Below are positions 52,608 to 61,710 of a stretch of 64,000 nucleotides of DNA, one piece after another. The stretch covers positions 1 through 64,000 of the forward strand of contig CAZXKO010000095.1 of assembly GCA_964641665.1 (NCBI GenBank), in the 5' to 3' direction. The notes under the pieces are model-generated. The model saw nothing but the letters and a program-made list of their open reading frames with translations. It ran no database searches and was not told where the DNA came from. Numbering within the stretch: position 1 is the stretch's first letter; the number at the start of each line of letters is the position of its first letter. This DNA comes from Gp1-AA133 sp964641665. Lineage in GTDB: Bacteria; Acidobacteriota; Terriglobia; Terriglobales; Acidobacteriaceae. A program made the translations under genes and the position numbers.

Positions 52608-53905
52608 CAGTCGGCGTCTCCGGAGCTGCCGGACTTCGCGGCACGTTTCTCCTGCAGATTGAACAGACGGCGCACCAAATCGATGACTGTGGTGGCTTCC
52701 GGATCGCGCGCGGCCGATTTCAGCGTGCTGATCGGGGTGTGCATGATCTTGTTCACGATGCCGCGGGTGAGGGCCTCGACCGCCATTTCCTGGTCGGGCG
52801 TCATCGTTCCGAGACGACCGCGCACGCGATCGATCTCGGCCTGACGGATGGTCTCGAGGTGGTCCTGCAGGGAAACGATCGTCGGGACGACGTCGAGCGT
52901 CTGGATGCGGGCCTGGAAGCGCTCGACCTCGGTGGTGACGATGGCTTCAGCACGCTCGGCTTCCTTGCGGCGGTCGGCGACGTGGCTGGCGACCGCTTGC
53001 TGCAGGTCGTCGATGTCGTAGACAAAGATGCCGTCGAGTTTGTTCATCGCTGGGTCGACGTCGCGCGGGACGGCGATATCGATGAAGAACATGGGGCGGT
53101 TCTTGCGCCGGGCCAGGAATAGCTCGCCGTGCTCGGGGCGGAAAATTGCGTGAGGCGCGCCGGTCGAAGTGATGACGATGTCGGCGCGGTCACAGGTGTT
53201 GTGGAGATCCTCGAAGTGGATGGCCTGGCCTTTGAATTTGTAGGCGAGGCTGACGGCGCGGTCGTACGTCCGGTTGGCGACAAAGATGGACGCGCAGCCA
53301 TGCGCCATCAGGTGCCGGGCTGCGAGTTCGCTCATCTTGCCGGCGCCCACCAGGTAAACATGCTTGCCGTGCAGGTTGCCGAAGATCTTCTTGGCGAGAT
53401 CGACGGCGACTGAAGCAATCGACACAGAGGAAGATCCGACGGCGGTCTCCGTGCGAACTCTCTTCGCGACGGCGAAGGCGCGGGTCACGAGCTGATCCAG
53501 CTGGGCGCGGACGGCGCCGACGGCACGCGCCGTGGCATACGCTTCTTTCACTTGGCCGAGAATCTGGGGCTCGCCCACGACCATAGAATCGAGACTGGCG
53601 GCTACGCGGAACAGGTGACGCACGGCTTCCTGCTCGTTGTATTCGTAGAGGTGCTGGTTGATTTCGACGCCGTCGAGGTGGAAATAGTTCTGCAGGAATC
53701 CGCGCAGGTCGGCGCCGGCGCCGTTCTTTGTGTTGGCCAGGATCTCGACCCGGTTGCAGGTCGAGAGAATCATTCCTTCTTCGATGCCGGGATGCTCGGC
53801 GAGTTTCTTGCAGGCCTCGGGCAGGCGGGATTCGGGGATGGCCAGCCGCTCGCGGACCTCGACCGGGGCCGTGTTGTGATTCACGCCGATGAGCTGGAAT
53901 CTCAT
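52607..53905 (-). CDS. hemA: Glutamyl-tRNA reductase
   Basis: 432 residues from ATG 53905; the frame is open to 54055, but this ATG overlaps the ccsA stop as ATGA and begins the family N-terminus MRFQLIGVNHNTAPVEVRER. The catalytic Cys is in ILSTCNRVEILANT, the NADPH site in VYLVGAGKMSELAARHL and the linker to the dimerisation helices (about 320-432). It reduces glutamyl-tRNA to glutamate-1-semialdehyde, the committed step of C5 heme synthesis. Second gene of the ccsA-hemA-hemC-hemD operon. Confidence 0.96.
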   Translation of the reverse strand: MRFQLIGVNHNTAPVEVRERLAIPESRLPEACKKLAEHPGIEEGMILSTCNRVEILANTKNGAGADLRGFLQNYFHLDGVEINQHLYEYNEQEAVRHLFRVAASLDSMVVGEPQILGQVKEAYATARAVGAVRAQLDQLVTRAFAVAKRVRTETAVGSSSVSIASVAVDLAKKIFGNLHGKHVYLVGAGKMSELAARHLMAHGCASIFVANRTYDRAVSLAYKFKGQAIHFEDLHNTCDRADIVITSTGAPHAIFRPEHGELFLARRKNRPMFFIDIAVPRDVDPAMNKLDGIFVYDIDDLQQAVASHVADRRKEAERAEAIVTTEVERFQARIQTLDVVPTIVSLQDHLETIRQAEIDRVRGRLGTMTPDQEMAVEALTRGIVNKIMHTPISTLKSAARDPEATTVIDLVRRLFNLQEKRAAKSGSSGDAD

Positions 53906-54717
53906 GATGCGGCGAACCTGTGAATCGTGCTGAAGTAGTTTGCCGCCCAGGCCACGACTGCCGCGGCGAACGCGACGCTGGCCAACACGGCGGCCTTGCG
54001 GCCACGCCAGCCGGCAATCCATCGCGTGTAGACCATGACCAGATAAACAGCCCACATCAGCAGCGAAAGAAGGATCTTTGGGTCCTGCAAATCAATTCGG
54101 CCGTACGTGCTTTCGGCGACCACCGAGCCCGCGATCAATCCCAGGGTCATGAAGGGGAAACCCAGCAGGAGCGAGCGGTAGCCGATCTGGTCAATCTCTT
54201 CGAGCGCGGGCAGGCGAGTCAGGATGCTGCTGGCGCGCTTCGATTTCAGCGAGCGCTGCTGGATCAGGTACAGCAGGCTCGCGCAGAAACTCAGGACCAG
54301 CGCAGCGTAGCCGGTGAAGATGAGTCCGATGTGCGCGACCAGCCAACTGGTGCGCATGCCGGGTGACATCAGAAGAAACGGTTGCTGGCGCGTCGCGGCC
54401 ATGAGCGTCAAAAGAAAAACCAGCGGGAACACAATGATGCCGGGCGAAGTGGTGCTGTATAGCAGGTATGTGATCATGAACACGGTCATGATCAAGAACG
54501 CCAGCAGCGACTCGGAGTTGTGCGCCATGGCCAGCGAAACGTGGTCGCTGAGAAAGACGCCTTCGGTGAGCGACACCAGATGGAACACCATGCCGAGGTA
54601 GGCGGCGTGGAGCGCGATGCGGTTCAACAGGTCGCTGGTACGAGTCAGGGCGATCAGGGCGTAGAGCAGTCCTACACCGTAGAGGCAGAGCGCGACTCGA
54701 AGCCAAAATATTGACAT
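53902..54717 (-). CDS. CcsA/HemX-type cytochrome c assembly membrane protein
   Basis: 271 residues from ATG 54717 with eight predicted membrane segments. First helix LRVALCLYGVGLLYALIALT; later SESLLAFLIMTVFMITYLLY, RTSWLVAHIGLIFTGYAALV, SFCASLLYLIQQRSLK and LLSLLMWAVYLVMVYTRW. SWL..H the WW-rich loop and RW.GWRGR near the end are features of the cytochrome c assembly (CcsA/HemX) family. HemX homologues also sit beside hemA in Bacillus, where HemX limits HemA levels, so the gene order supports a heme-handling or regulatory role. It overlaps hemA by four bases. Confidence 0.88.
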   Translation of the reverse strand: MSIFWLRVALCLYGVGLLYALIALTRTSDLLNRIALHAAYLGMVFHLVSLTEGVFLSDHVSLAMAHNSESLLAFLIMTVFMITYLLYSTTSPGIIVFPLVFLLTLMAATRQQPFLLMSPGMRTSWLVAHIGLIFTGYAALVLSFCASLLYLIQQRSLKSKRASSILTRLPALEEIDQIGYRSLLLGFPFMTLGLIAGSVVAESTYGRIDLQDPKILLSLLMWAVYLVMVYTRWIAGWRGRKAAVLASVAFAAAVVAWAANYFSTIHRFAAS

Positions 54718-54773
54718 AACGTAGTTTAGAAGCCCACGAGGCCCGCGGCGGAAGCACCGTTCGAGCCTTGGTG

Positions 54774-54779
54774 ATTATA
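54774..54779 (-). promoter_or_regulatory. Consensus -10 box of the heme operon
   Basis: The minus strand reads ACTATAATCA, a perfect TATAAT, about 57 bases before the ccsA ATG. No good -35 hexamer is seen at 17 bases (TCTGCC), consistent with a promoter needing an activator. Confidence 0.6.
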
Positions 54780-54826
54780 GTCTGCCCGGTGTGCGGGGCA
54801 GAAGGCAGTCGGGCAGATCACAGGTG

Positions 54827-54846
54827 CTTGTGATGTAGGTCACAAG
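54827..54846. promoter_or_regulatory. CRP/FNR-type palindrome upstream of ccsA-hemACD
   Basis: CTTGTGATGTAGGTCACAAG is a perfect inverted repeat of two 7-base arms with a 6-base spacer, and its core TGTGA-N6-TCACA is exactly the CRP consensus; it also resembles FNR-type TTG...CAA sites. It is centred about 62 bases upstream of the TATAAT -10 box and about 70 upstream of the predicted start of transcription. An overlapping ATCACA-GGTGCT-TGTGAT (54818-54835) adds a third half-site. Confidence 0.65.
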
Positions 54847-54886
54847 GTATTAAGACCTTTGAGTACGGGCGCTCGCGGACCGTGGC

Positions 54887-55249
54887 TCACTCCACTCCCA
54901 GCGTTGCCAGCGCATCTTCGAGCGAGGCTGGGTCGACCGAGAGAGTGCGTCCCTTGGCCATCATATCTTCGATCTCGTCGAAGGCTTTGAACAGCCGCAG
55001 TTTGACGGCGGCATATTCTTCTGCGTCTGTTGGGGCACGGCCGTGGGTCTGGGCCCAGGATCGCAGCGCTTCCGGTTCCATAAGAACGCTGACGGAGTAC
55101 GTGGTCTTGCGGTCGGAGGTGACGTCGAAAACATATTCGGTGTTGCCCGGAGCAGAGCTTGCTTCGAGAGCCGGGCGTTTGCCGACGAAGTAGTACTGAT
55201 ACACGTAGCCCTGACCGCCAGTGTAGGTTTTCATGCGACGGATGGTCAT
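54887..55249 (-). CDS. Conserved hypothetical protein
   Basis: 120 residues from ATG 55249. Two parts: an N-terminal beta-rich segment (YTGGQGYVYQYYFVGKRPAL, NTEYVFDVTSDRKTTYSVSV) and a C-terminal helical segment (WAQTHGRAPTDAEEYAAVKL, RLFKAFDEIEDMMA). Related proteins occur in acidobacteria as far as I remember, without known function. No signal peptide. It lies upstream of the heme operon on the same strand with the CRP-like site in between. Confidence 0.75.
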   Translation of the reverse strand: MTIRRMKTYTGGQGYVYQYYFVGKRPALEASSAPGNTEYVFDVTSDRKTTYSVSVLMEPEALRSWAQTHGRAPTDAEEYAAVKLRLFKAFDEIEDMMAKGRTLSVDPASLEDALATLGVE

Positions 55250-55490
55250 GGGTGCGGTTCTAGGATAATGCAGATGGCTGGAGATTGGAGCGGAAAGAGC
55301 TTACCTCGGACGCTCGAGCGCTTCTTTATTTGAAGCGCCGTTGGCACGCCTATCGCGCCATTCCAATTGGCTAGGCAAGGACGCAAGAAAACACAAGGTC
55401 CCTCCAAACTGCGTTTGGCTTGCGCCTCACTTCGGTCGGGATGACAGGTTTTTTAAGAGGATACCCCGACATCCACTCTGGTGCCTCGCG

Positions 55491-57734
55491 CTATTTCAGG
55501 TGGACCGATTCCTTGAGCGGAAGGTCGTCGGAGGAGCCGCCGACCAGCAGTATGTAGTCGCCGGGCACTAGTTCCCAGGCGTTGTGGTCGACGTTGAAGA
55601 CAGACAGATATTTCGGATCGACCTCGACTGAAACTTCCTTGCTTTCTCCGGCGTTGAGTTTGACCTTGCTCCAGCCTATTAAGCGTTTCGGAGGTTCACC
55701 CGTGCTCGCGGGTAGGGCGGCATAAACCTCCGCGACTTCCGCGCCCGGGCGACGTCCGGTGTTGGTGACCGTGAAAGTCACGCGCACTTTGTTTCCAGGT
55801 GTCACCTTGAGACTGGAATAGGCGTAGGTGGTGTAGGAAAGGCCGAAACCGAACGGGAAGAGTACGGGCTTCTTCTCGGCGTCGTACCACTTATAACCGA
55901 CTTTCAATCCTTCGTCGTAGTGGACTTGGAAAGCAGGGAGACCGTCCGCGATTCTTCTCCACGCATCGGGATCGCCGTCGTGGGTGGTGGATTTCGCGGG
56001 AGGCTTCACGATGGTGGGGTGGGGCAAGTCGGCATCGCTTCTGGGGAAGGTGATGGGCAGCTTGCCGCTGGGACTGACGTCGCCGAAGAGCAAGTTGGCG
56101 ACCGCGTCGGCGCCGCTGCTGCCGGCGTACCACGCTTCGAGGATGCCGCTGACCTCATCGGCCCAGGGCATGGTGACGGGGCTGCCCGTTTCGAGCACGA
56201 CGATCGTATGCGCGTTGGCGGCCGCGACCTTGGTGATCAGGTCTTCCTGATTTCCGGGAAGGGCCAGGCTGTCGAGGTCCATGCCTTCGCTCTCCCACTG
56301 GTAGGCGAAGACGATGACGACGTCGACGATTTTCGCTAATGCTGCGGCGGCGGAGGGATCGGTGCCGGAATCGAATTGAACCTGGGCGTGAGGCAGTTTT
56401 GCCTTAATCGCTTTCAGCGGCGAGGTGGGGAACCAGATCTGGTCCTGCCAGTGAGTTTGACCTTTTCCGGGCGGCATGATGGCGTTGCCTCCGGGCGGGT
56501 CGACCTGGGCAGAGCCGCCGCCCGAGATCATGCCGACATCAGAGTGCGCGCCGATGACGGCGATGCTGCGGATTTTAGAGGCGTCGAGGGGCAGCACGCT
56601 GTGCTCGTTTTTCAGCAGAACGATGCTCTGTTCGGCGATCTTACGTGCGGTGTCAAGTCCTCCCACGAAATCGACCACGCTCTTTTGCGGAGGGTCGTCG
56701 ATGACACCGGTGGCAAACATGGCGCGCACGATGCGGTGGACATGCTCGTCAAGTTCCGCGACCGGGATGGTGTCAGACTCCACCGCTTTCTTGTAGGCGT
56801 TGCCGTAGAAGATCTCGGCCGGTTCTTCGTGGTCCAGGCCCGCGGCCGACGCTTTGGCGGCGCTGTGCGTACCTCCCCAATCCGACAAAACGAAGCCTTT
56901 GAAGTTCCAGTCGTGCTTCAGGACGTCGGTGAGCAGGAACTTGTTCTCGCAGGCGTAGTCACCGTTCACCCGGTTGTAGGAACACATGACCGCAGCGGCA
57001 TCCGACTCGTGAATGCCGATCTCGAACGCGAGCAGGTCGGTCTCGCGCATCGAGCGCTGGTCGATGTTCACGTTGACGGAGTTGCGGCCGCTTTCCTGGT
57101 CGTTCAGAGCGTAGTGCTTGATGTCGCCGATGACGTGCTGCGCCTGCAGGCCTTTGATCACCTGCCCGACCATCGTCCCAGCCAGGATCGGGTCTTCGCC
57201 CATGTACTCGAAAGTGCGGCCGTTGCGCGGTTCCCGGGCCAAATTCACGCCCCCACCGAGCGACATGTTGTAACCCTGGGCGCGGAGTTCGCGGCCGATC
57301 AAGGCTCCGTACTCGTAGCCCGCCTCGGGATCCCAACTCGCCGCGCCTCCCAGGCAACTGGCTAGCGCGGTGGAGTAGCGGCCATTCTCGCCGCTCATGC
57401 GCACGCCGTAGGCTGCGTCGGACATCTGGATCGCGGGGATGCCGAGCCGCGGAACTCCCACCACGTAGCCGGCGCCACCATTGGATTTCGCGGCGAGTGG
57501 GCTTACCGGGCCGAGGCCGCTCATGCCGGTGCCGTGCAGCAGGGAGATCTTCTCGTCGAGCGTCATTTCTTTCACCACAAGTGAGGCGCGCTCGTCGGGA
57601 GACAGGCTGGGGTTCATCCAGGGGAAGTTTTTCCCATGCTCCGCGGTTCGTGCCGCGGCTGGAAAGAGAGTCGCGAAGCAGAGAAGGGCAATGACCAACG
57701 ACCCGGTTCGACGCACACCTAACTGCGAAGCCAT
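55491..57734 (-). CDS. Glycoside hydrolase family 3 beta-glucosidase
   Basis: 747 residues from ATG 57734 (AGAGGAACCTC upstream). Signal peptide ending FPAAARTAE, then the GH3 (beta/alpha)8 domain with the substrate-binding NPSLSPDERASLVVKEMTLD and KHYALNDQESGRNSVN, and the nucleophile Asp in GFVLSDWGGTHSAAK. The second alpha/beta domain begins near residue 370. The C-terminal fibronectin type III-like domain (about 660-735; TFTVTNTGRRPGAEVAEVY) is typical of bacterial beta-glucosidases and beta-xylosidases. Exported; it removes terminal glucose or xylose. The galT gene is about 115 bases away on the same strand. Confidence 0.95.
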   Translation of the reverse strand: MASQLGVRRTGSLVIALLCFATLFPAAARTAEHGKNFPWMNPSLSPDERASLVVKEMTLDEKISLLHGTGMSGLGPVSPLAAKSNGGAGYVVGVPRLGIPAIQMSDAAYGVRMSGENGRYSTALASCLGGAASWDPEAGYEYGALIGRELRAQGYNMSLGGGVNLAREPRNGRTFEYMGEDPILAGTMVGQVIKGLQAQHVIGDIKHYALNDQESGRNSVNVNIDQRSMRETDLLAFEIGIHESDAAAVMCSYNRVNGDYACENKFLLTDVLKHDWNFKGFVLSDWGGTHSAAKASAAGLDHEEPAEIFYGNAYKKAVESDTIPVAELDEHVHRIVRAMFATGVIDDPPQKSVVDFVGGLDTARKIAEQSIVLLKNEHSVLPLDASKIRSIAVIGAHSDVGMISGGGSAQVDPPGGNAIMPPGKGQTHWQDQIWFPTSPLKAIKAKLPHAQVQFDSGTDPSAAAALAKIVDVVIVFAYQWESEGMDLDSLALPGNQEDLITKVAAANAHTIVVLETGSPVTMPWADEVSGILEAWYAGSSGADAVANLLFGDVSPSGKLPITFPRSDADLPHPTIVKPPAKSTTHDGDPDAWRRIADGLPAFQVHYDEGLKVGYKWYDAEKKPVLFPFGFGLSYTTYAYSSLKVTPGNKVRVTFTVTNTGRRPGAEVAEVYAALPASTGEPPKRLIGWSKVKLNAGESKEVSVEVDPKYLSVFNVDHNAWELVPGDYILLVGGSSDDLPLKESVHLK

Positions 57735-57849
57735 GAGGTTCCTCTACGGTCTGCTGTAAAAAATCGATTTTATATGAAGCGCGATCTATTGTACCTTCCC
57801 CGCCAATCGCGCGGAGAAGATGCGGCTCATTTCGTGAAAACAGCACAAT

Positions 57850-58848
57850 CTAGGAGTCAATCTTGGCGTCGCGCAGGCGTTTGACCGCGGTTTCCGAGGC
57901 GACCGGCGAGTAGTAAACCTCCTTGAAGGTGTACGACTTCGCCTTCGAACTCAGGATGGGCAGGATCTCGACGTGCCAGTGATAGTCGTCGTCGAGGGTC
58001 TTCCAGTAACCGAGGCTCCCCGAGCCGTGGAGGGTGTTGGGCGAGGTGTGCACGACCATATGGAATTCCTCGGTGACCGTGCGGATGCGCTGCAGGATGC
58101 GGCGGAGCAGGATGCCGAAGTCACGAATGCCGCCGCTCTTCGAAAAAGCAGTGCGCTCGAACGAGGAATCGTGCACGCGCGGCAGGATCCAGGTTTCGTA
58201 CGGCACGCGCGGCGCGTACGGACACAGCGCGACATATTCGCCGCGCATTTCGACCACGCGCAAGCCTTGCCGCTCTTCCTGGCCGATGATGTCGCAGAAG
58301 ACGCAACGCTCCTTCTGCTGGTAGTAGTCGCGTCCGGCGCGCAGTTCGTAGAGGACGCGGCGGGGGACGAAGGTGGTAGCGGTCAATTGCGATGTGGGGT
58401 GTTCGAATTCCTGTCCGGAGTTGGGACCGAAGTTCTTGAAAAAGCTGACGTACTTGATGCGGGCATCGCCCTTGAGGTCCTTGGTGCGTTGGGCCGCGAG
58501 CCGGAGGAACTGCTCGATCTCGCCGTCGCTGGCGTTCCACAGATTGCGATCGTGCTTCGGGTTTTCCACGAGCACCTCGTGAGCGCCGATGGAGCGCATG
58601 CGGTCGTATAGGCCGTCGCCACGGCGGGTGGGATCGCCTTCGATACGGTAGAGCGGTGTGGGATGCACTACAGAGCGCGCGGACCAAGGCACACCGTCGC
58701 CATCGGCGCGGGTGGCGATGACTTGCAAGGGCGAGGCCGCGTCGGCGCAGAAGCGGCAGGGAGCATCGGCAGAGCGCGGTGGGGCGTCCGGGACATCGTC
58801 GCCGGTGATCACCCACGAACGCGTGATGGGATCTTTGCGAAGTTCCAT
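57850..58848 (-). CDS. galT: Galactose-1-phosphate uridylyltransferase (HIT superfamily)
   Basis: 332 residues from ATG 58848. Two zinc-type pairs, CRFC (about residue 32) and CVFC (about 186), and the nucleotidylating His motif in DYHWHVEILPIL, replacing the usual HPH. The opening MELRKDPITRSWVITG and GAHEVLVENPKHDRNL match the GalT/DUF4921 branch of the HIT superfamily. It exchanges UMP between UDP-sugars and hexose-1-phosphates in galactose (Leloir) metabolism; exact specificity in this branch is uncertain. It sits next to the GH3 glucosidase and is divergent from mutS. Confidence 0.88.
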   Translation of the reverse strand: MELRKDPITRSWVITGDDVPDAPPRSADAPCRFCADAASPLQVIATRADGDGVPWSARSVVHPTPLYRIEGDPTRRGDGLYDRMRSIGAHEVLVENPKHDRNLWNASDGEIEQFLRLAAQRTKDLKGDARIKYVSFFKNFGPNSGQEFEHPTSQLTATTFVPRRVLYELRAGRDYYQQKERCVFCDIIGQEERQGLRVVEMRGEYVALCPYAPRVPYETWILPRVHDSSFERTAFSKSGGIRDFGILLRRILQRIRTVTEEFHMVVHTSPNTLHGSGSLGYWKTLDDDYHWHVEILPILSSKAKSYTFKEVYYSPVASETAVKRLRDAKIDS

Positions 58849-58921
58849 GCGGTAAGGAAAACACCCGTGGAAGCGCGCGTCAACTGCGATCTCCGCCGTC
58901 GAAGGCGCAGAGGCGCTTTGT

Positions 58922-58927
58922 TATAAT
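58922..58927 (+). promoter_or_regulatory. TATAAT -10 box of mutS
   Basis: TTATAATCC carries a consensus -10 box 21 bases before the mutS ATG, implying a very short leader. No clear -35 box or Shine-Dalgarno sequence. Confidence 0.4.
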
Positions 58928-58948
58928 CCGCGCACGAAGCCGCTCGCA

Positions 58949-61630
58949 ATGACCGAGACGTCCACGCCGTTGATGCGGCAGTACGCTGCCATCAAGAAAG
59001 AGCACCCCAACGCTCTCTTGTTTTTTCGGCTCGGCGACTTCTACGAGTTGTTCTTCGAAGACGCGGTCGTAGCGGCTCGCGAACTGCAGATTACCCTCAC
59101 GTCGCGAAACAAAGAAAAAGGAATTGCCGTCCCCATGTGTGGCGTTCCGTACCACGCCGCGGAAGGCTACATCGCCAAGCTGATTCGCAAAGGATTCAAG
59201 GTCGCGATCTGCGAGCAAATGGAGGACCCGCGACTGGCGAAGAAGCTGGTGCGGCGCGAAGTGACGCGAGTGGTCACGCCGGGGACGGCGGCGGACTCGT
59301 CGCTGAGTTCCGAAGAGAACAATTTTCTGGGGGCGGTGGGGCAGGTGGGTGATCGGGTGGGATTTGCGGCGCTCGATCTTTCGACGGGCGAATTTCGCGC
59401 GACGGAGTTTCAGGGGACCGATGCGGCGCGGAGGATCCAGGAGGAGCTTTCGCAGCTGCGGCCGAAGGAGCTGTTGTACGCGTCGTCGGCGCCATTGTTT
59501 GAAGGGGCGGCGGGAGCGCCAGAAAGCTTGTCGCCCGTTGGGCGACCGGACTTGCGAGACCCTTCGACTGGCTCAGGGCAGGCAGCCCGCCGCTCCACGA
59601 ACTACGCCGAGACGCCCCTCGACGACTGGGTGTTCGCTCCAGACCACGCGATTCCGCTGCTCGAAAATCACTTCGGGGTGATGTCGCTGGAGGGCTTCGG
59701 GCTGGCTGGGAAGCCGGCAGCGGCCTCCGCGGCGGGCGCGATTCTTTACTACGTGCGTTCCACCCAACGGGGAACGCTAAAACACGTCGACCGCATTGGC
59801 TTCTACGAGCGGCAGCATTGCCTGGTGCTCGATGCGGTCACGGTGCGGAACCTGGAGCTGATCGAGCCTTTGTTTGCCGGGACCGACGCCGGGGTCACTT
59901 TGTTTCGCTCGATTGACGCGACGGTTACGCCCATGGGCAAGCGGCTGTTTCGCGCGTGGATGCTGCGGCCGTCGATTGAGCGCACGGAGATTGACGCACG
60001 ACTCGATGCCGTCGAAGCGCAGGTCAAGAACACGGTGGCGCGCGAAGATTTGCGCCGAGCGCTCGAGGGCATTCTTGACCTGGAGCGACTGCTGAGCCGG
60101 GTCACGCTGGAGACGGCGAATCCCCGGGACGTGTTAGCGCTGGCGGCTTCCCTGGGTCGGATACCGGCCGTGCGGGCTGCGCTCGCCCGGTTCGATGCGG
60201 AGCGGCACCATTCGCTTCATGGTGCGATGGATGAATTGGCGGACTTGCGGGCGCGGATCGAAGACACGATCGTGGCCGAGCCGCCGATTTCGCTGAGCGA
60301 TGGCGGTGTGATCCAAAGCGGGGTCAATGCCGAACTCGATGAACTGCGCGACTTGAGCCGCAACAGCAAGCAGTATCTGGCGCAGATCGAGCAGAGGGAG
60401 CGGCAGCGGACTGGAATCGGCTCGTTGAAGGTAAAGTTTAATTCGATTTTCGGATACTACCTTGAGGTATCCAAACCGAATCTCCACCTGGTTCCGGCGG
60501 ACTACGAGCGAAAGCAGACGCTGGTCAATGCCGAGCGCTTCACGACTCCTGAATTGAAGGAATACGAGGCGAAAATTCTCGATGCGCAGGAGAAGATCGT
60601 CGAGATCGAGCGGCGCATGTTCGCCGAGTTGCGGACGGCGATTGCCGCCGAGGCTAAGCGCATCCGGCAGACGGCGCTGGCTCTCGCTGAGGTGGATGTT
60701 CTGGCGGGGCTGGCGCACATCGCGGCCTTACGCAACTACTGCCGGCCGGTGCTGGATGAGTCGGGCGACCTGGAGATTGTCGAGGGACGCCATCCGGTCA
60801 TCGAGCAGTTGGAAGTCGCTGGCGGCAGCGAGCGCTTTGTCCCGAACGACCTTTACTTGAATTCCACGACGCACGCGGTTCTGGTGCTGACCGGTCCGAA
60901 TATGGGCGGCAAGTCGACGTATTTGCGGCAGGCCGCGCTGATCGTGATCCTGGCACAGATGGGGTCGTACGTTCCGGCGCGGTCAGTTCGGCTGGGACTG
61001 GTGGATCGGGTGTTTACGCGCATCGGGGCGAGCGACAACCTGGCGCGGGGGCGGTCGACGTTCATGGTGGAGATGACAGAAACGGCGGCGATCCTGCACA
61101 CGGCGACGCCGCGGTCGTTGATCCTGCTGGATGAAGTGGGGCGCGGCACGGCCACCTACGACGGCCTGGCAATCGCGTGGGCGGCCGTGGAGTATCTGCA
61201 CGCCCACACACGAGCGAAGACGCTTTTCGCGACCCACTACTTCGAGCTTACGGAGCTGGCGAACCTGCTCTCGGGCGTGAAGAACTATCACGTGTCGGTG
61301 AAAGAGACGGGCGGAGGGATCGTGTTCCTCCGAAAGGTTGAGCCCGGGGCGGCGGACCGCAGTTACGGAATCGAGGTTGCGAAGCTGGCTGGACTGCCGA
61401 ACGAAGTGATCGAACGGGCGCGCGCGGTGCTGGCTGAGCACGAGAATGCCGAGCGGCAGTTAACCGGGCATCTGGCGAGCGACGAGTCGCGCCAGGTGCC
61501 GCCAACACAGCTGACCATCTTCACTCCGATTTCGCAGCCAGTGCTGGAAAAGCTGCGCGAAGTTGATCTCAACCGTCTGACGCCTTTGGAAGCTTTGAAT
61601 TTGCTGGCGGAGTTGAAGAAGCAGGTCTAA
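58949..61630 (+). CDS. mutS: DNA mismatch repair protein MutS
   Basis: 893 residues from ATG 58949. Mismatch-binding domain with the Phe-x-Glu wedge in FFRLGDFYELFFEDAV (residues about 25-40), connector, core, clamp and the C-terminal ATPase: Walker A LTGPNMGGKSTYLRQAA, ABC-type signature DNLARGRSTFMVEMTE, Walker B LILLDEVGRGTATYDG and ATHYFELTEL. All catalytic parts are intact. Residues about 190-215 (SPVGRPDLRDPSTGSGQAAR) are encoded by an inserted dispersed repeat at 59530-59583 between the mismatch-binding domain and connector. No mutL nearby; it is divergent from galT and followed by a repeat and nagZ. Confidence 0.95.
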   Translation: MTETSTPLMRQYAAIKKEHPNALLFFRLGDFYELFFEDAVVAARELQITLTSRNKEKGIAVPMCGVPYHAAEGYIAKLIRKGFKVAICEQMEDPRLAKKLVRREVTRVVTPGTAADSSLSSEENNFLGAVGQVGDRVGFAALDLSTGEFRATEFQGTDAARRIQEELSQLRPKELLYASSAPLFEGAAGAPESLSPVGRPDLRDPSTGSGQAARRSTNYAETPLDDWVFAPDHAIPLLENHFGVMSLEGFGLAGKPAAASAAGAILYYVRSTQRGTLKHVDRIGFYERQHCLVLDAVTVRNLELIEPLFAGTDAGVTLFRSIDATVTPMGKRLFRAWMLRPSIERTEIDARLDAVEAQVKNTVAREDLRRALEGILDLERLLSRVTLETANPRDVLALAASLGRIPAVRAALARFDAERHHSLHGAMDELADLRARIEDTIVAEPPISLSDGGVIQSGVNAELDELRDLSRNSKQYLAQIEQRERQRTGIGSLKVKFNSIFGYYLEVSKPNLHLVPADYERKQTLVNAERFTTPELKEYEAKILDAQEKIVEIERRMFAELRTAIAAEAKRIRQTALALAEVDVLAGLAHIAALRNYCRPVLDESGDLEIVEGRHPVIEQLEVAGGSERFVPNDLYLNSTTHAVLVLTGPNMGGKSTYLRQAALIVILAQMGSYVPARSVRLGLVDRVFTRIGASDNLARGRSTFMVEMTETAAILHTATPRSLILLDEVGRGTATYDGLAIAWAAVEYLHAHTRAKTLFATHYFELTELANLLSGVKNYHVSVKETGGGIVFLRKVEPGAADRSYGIEVAKLAGLPNEVIERARAVLAEHENAERQLTGHLASDESRQVPPTQLTIFTPISQPVLEKLREVDLNRLTPLEALNLLAELKKQV
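59530..59583 (+). repeat. Dispersed repeat inserted in frame in mutS
   Basis: A hairpin GTCGCCC-GTT-GGGCGAC (59530-59546) is followed by GACCCTTCGACTGGCTCAGG (59558-59577). The reverse complement of the latter, CCTGAGCCAGTCGAAGGGTC, nearly equals the intergenic copy CCCTGAGCGCAGTCGAAGGG at 39875-39894. The 54-base stretch keeps the reading frame and encodes SPVGRPDLRDPSTGSGQA. Confidence 0.7.
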
Positions 61631-61692
61631 CCACAGAGGACACTCAGGCCCACGGAGGGCGGATCACAACGAAGGCACACAAAGGGAAGGGT
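61628..61692. repeat. ACCACAGAGGACAC...CACAAAGGG repeat
   Basis: TAACCACAGAGGACACTCAG and the following AAGGCACACAAAGGG belong to the same dispersed family as 47271-47352. It starts on the mutS stop codon. Confidence 0.5.
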
Positions 61693-61710
61693 CACGGCGG
61701 GATCGGGCAG

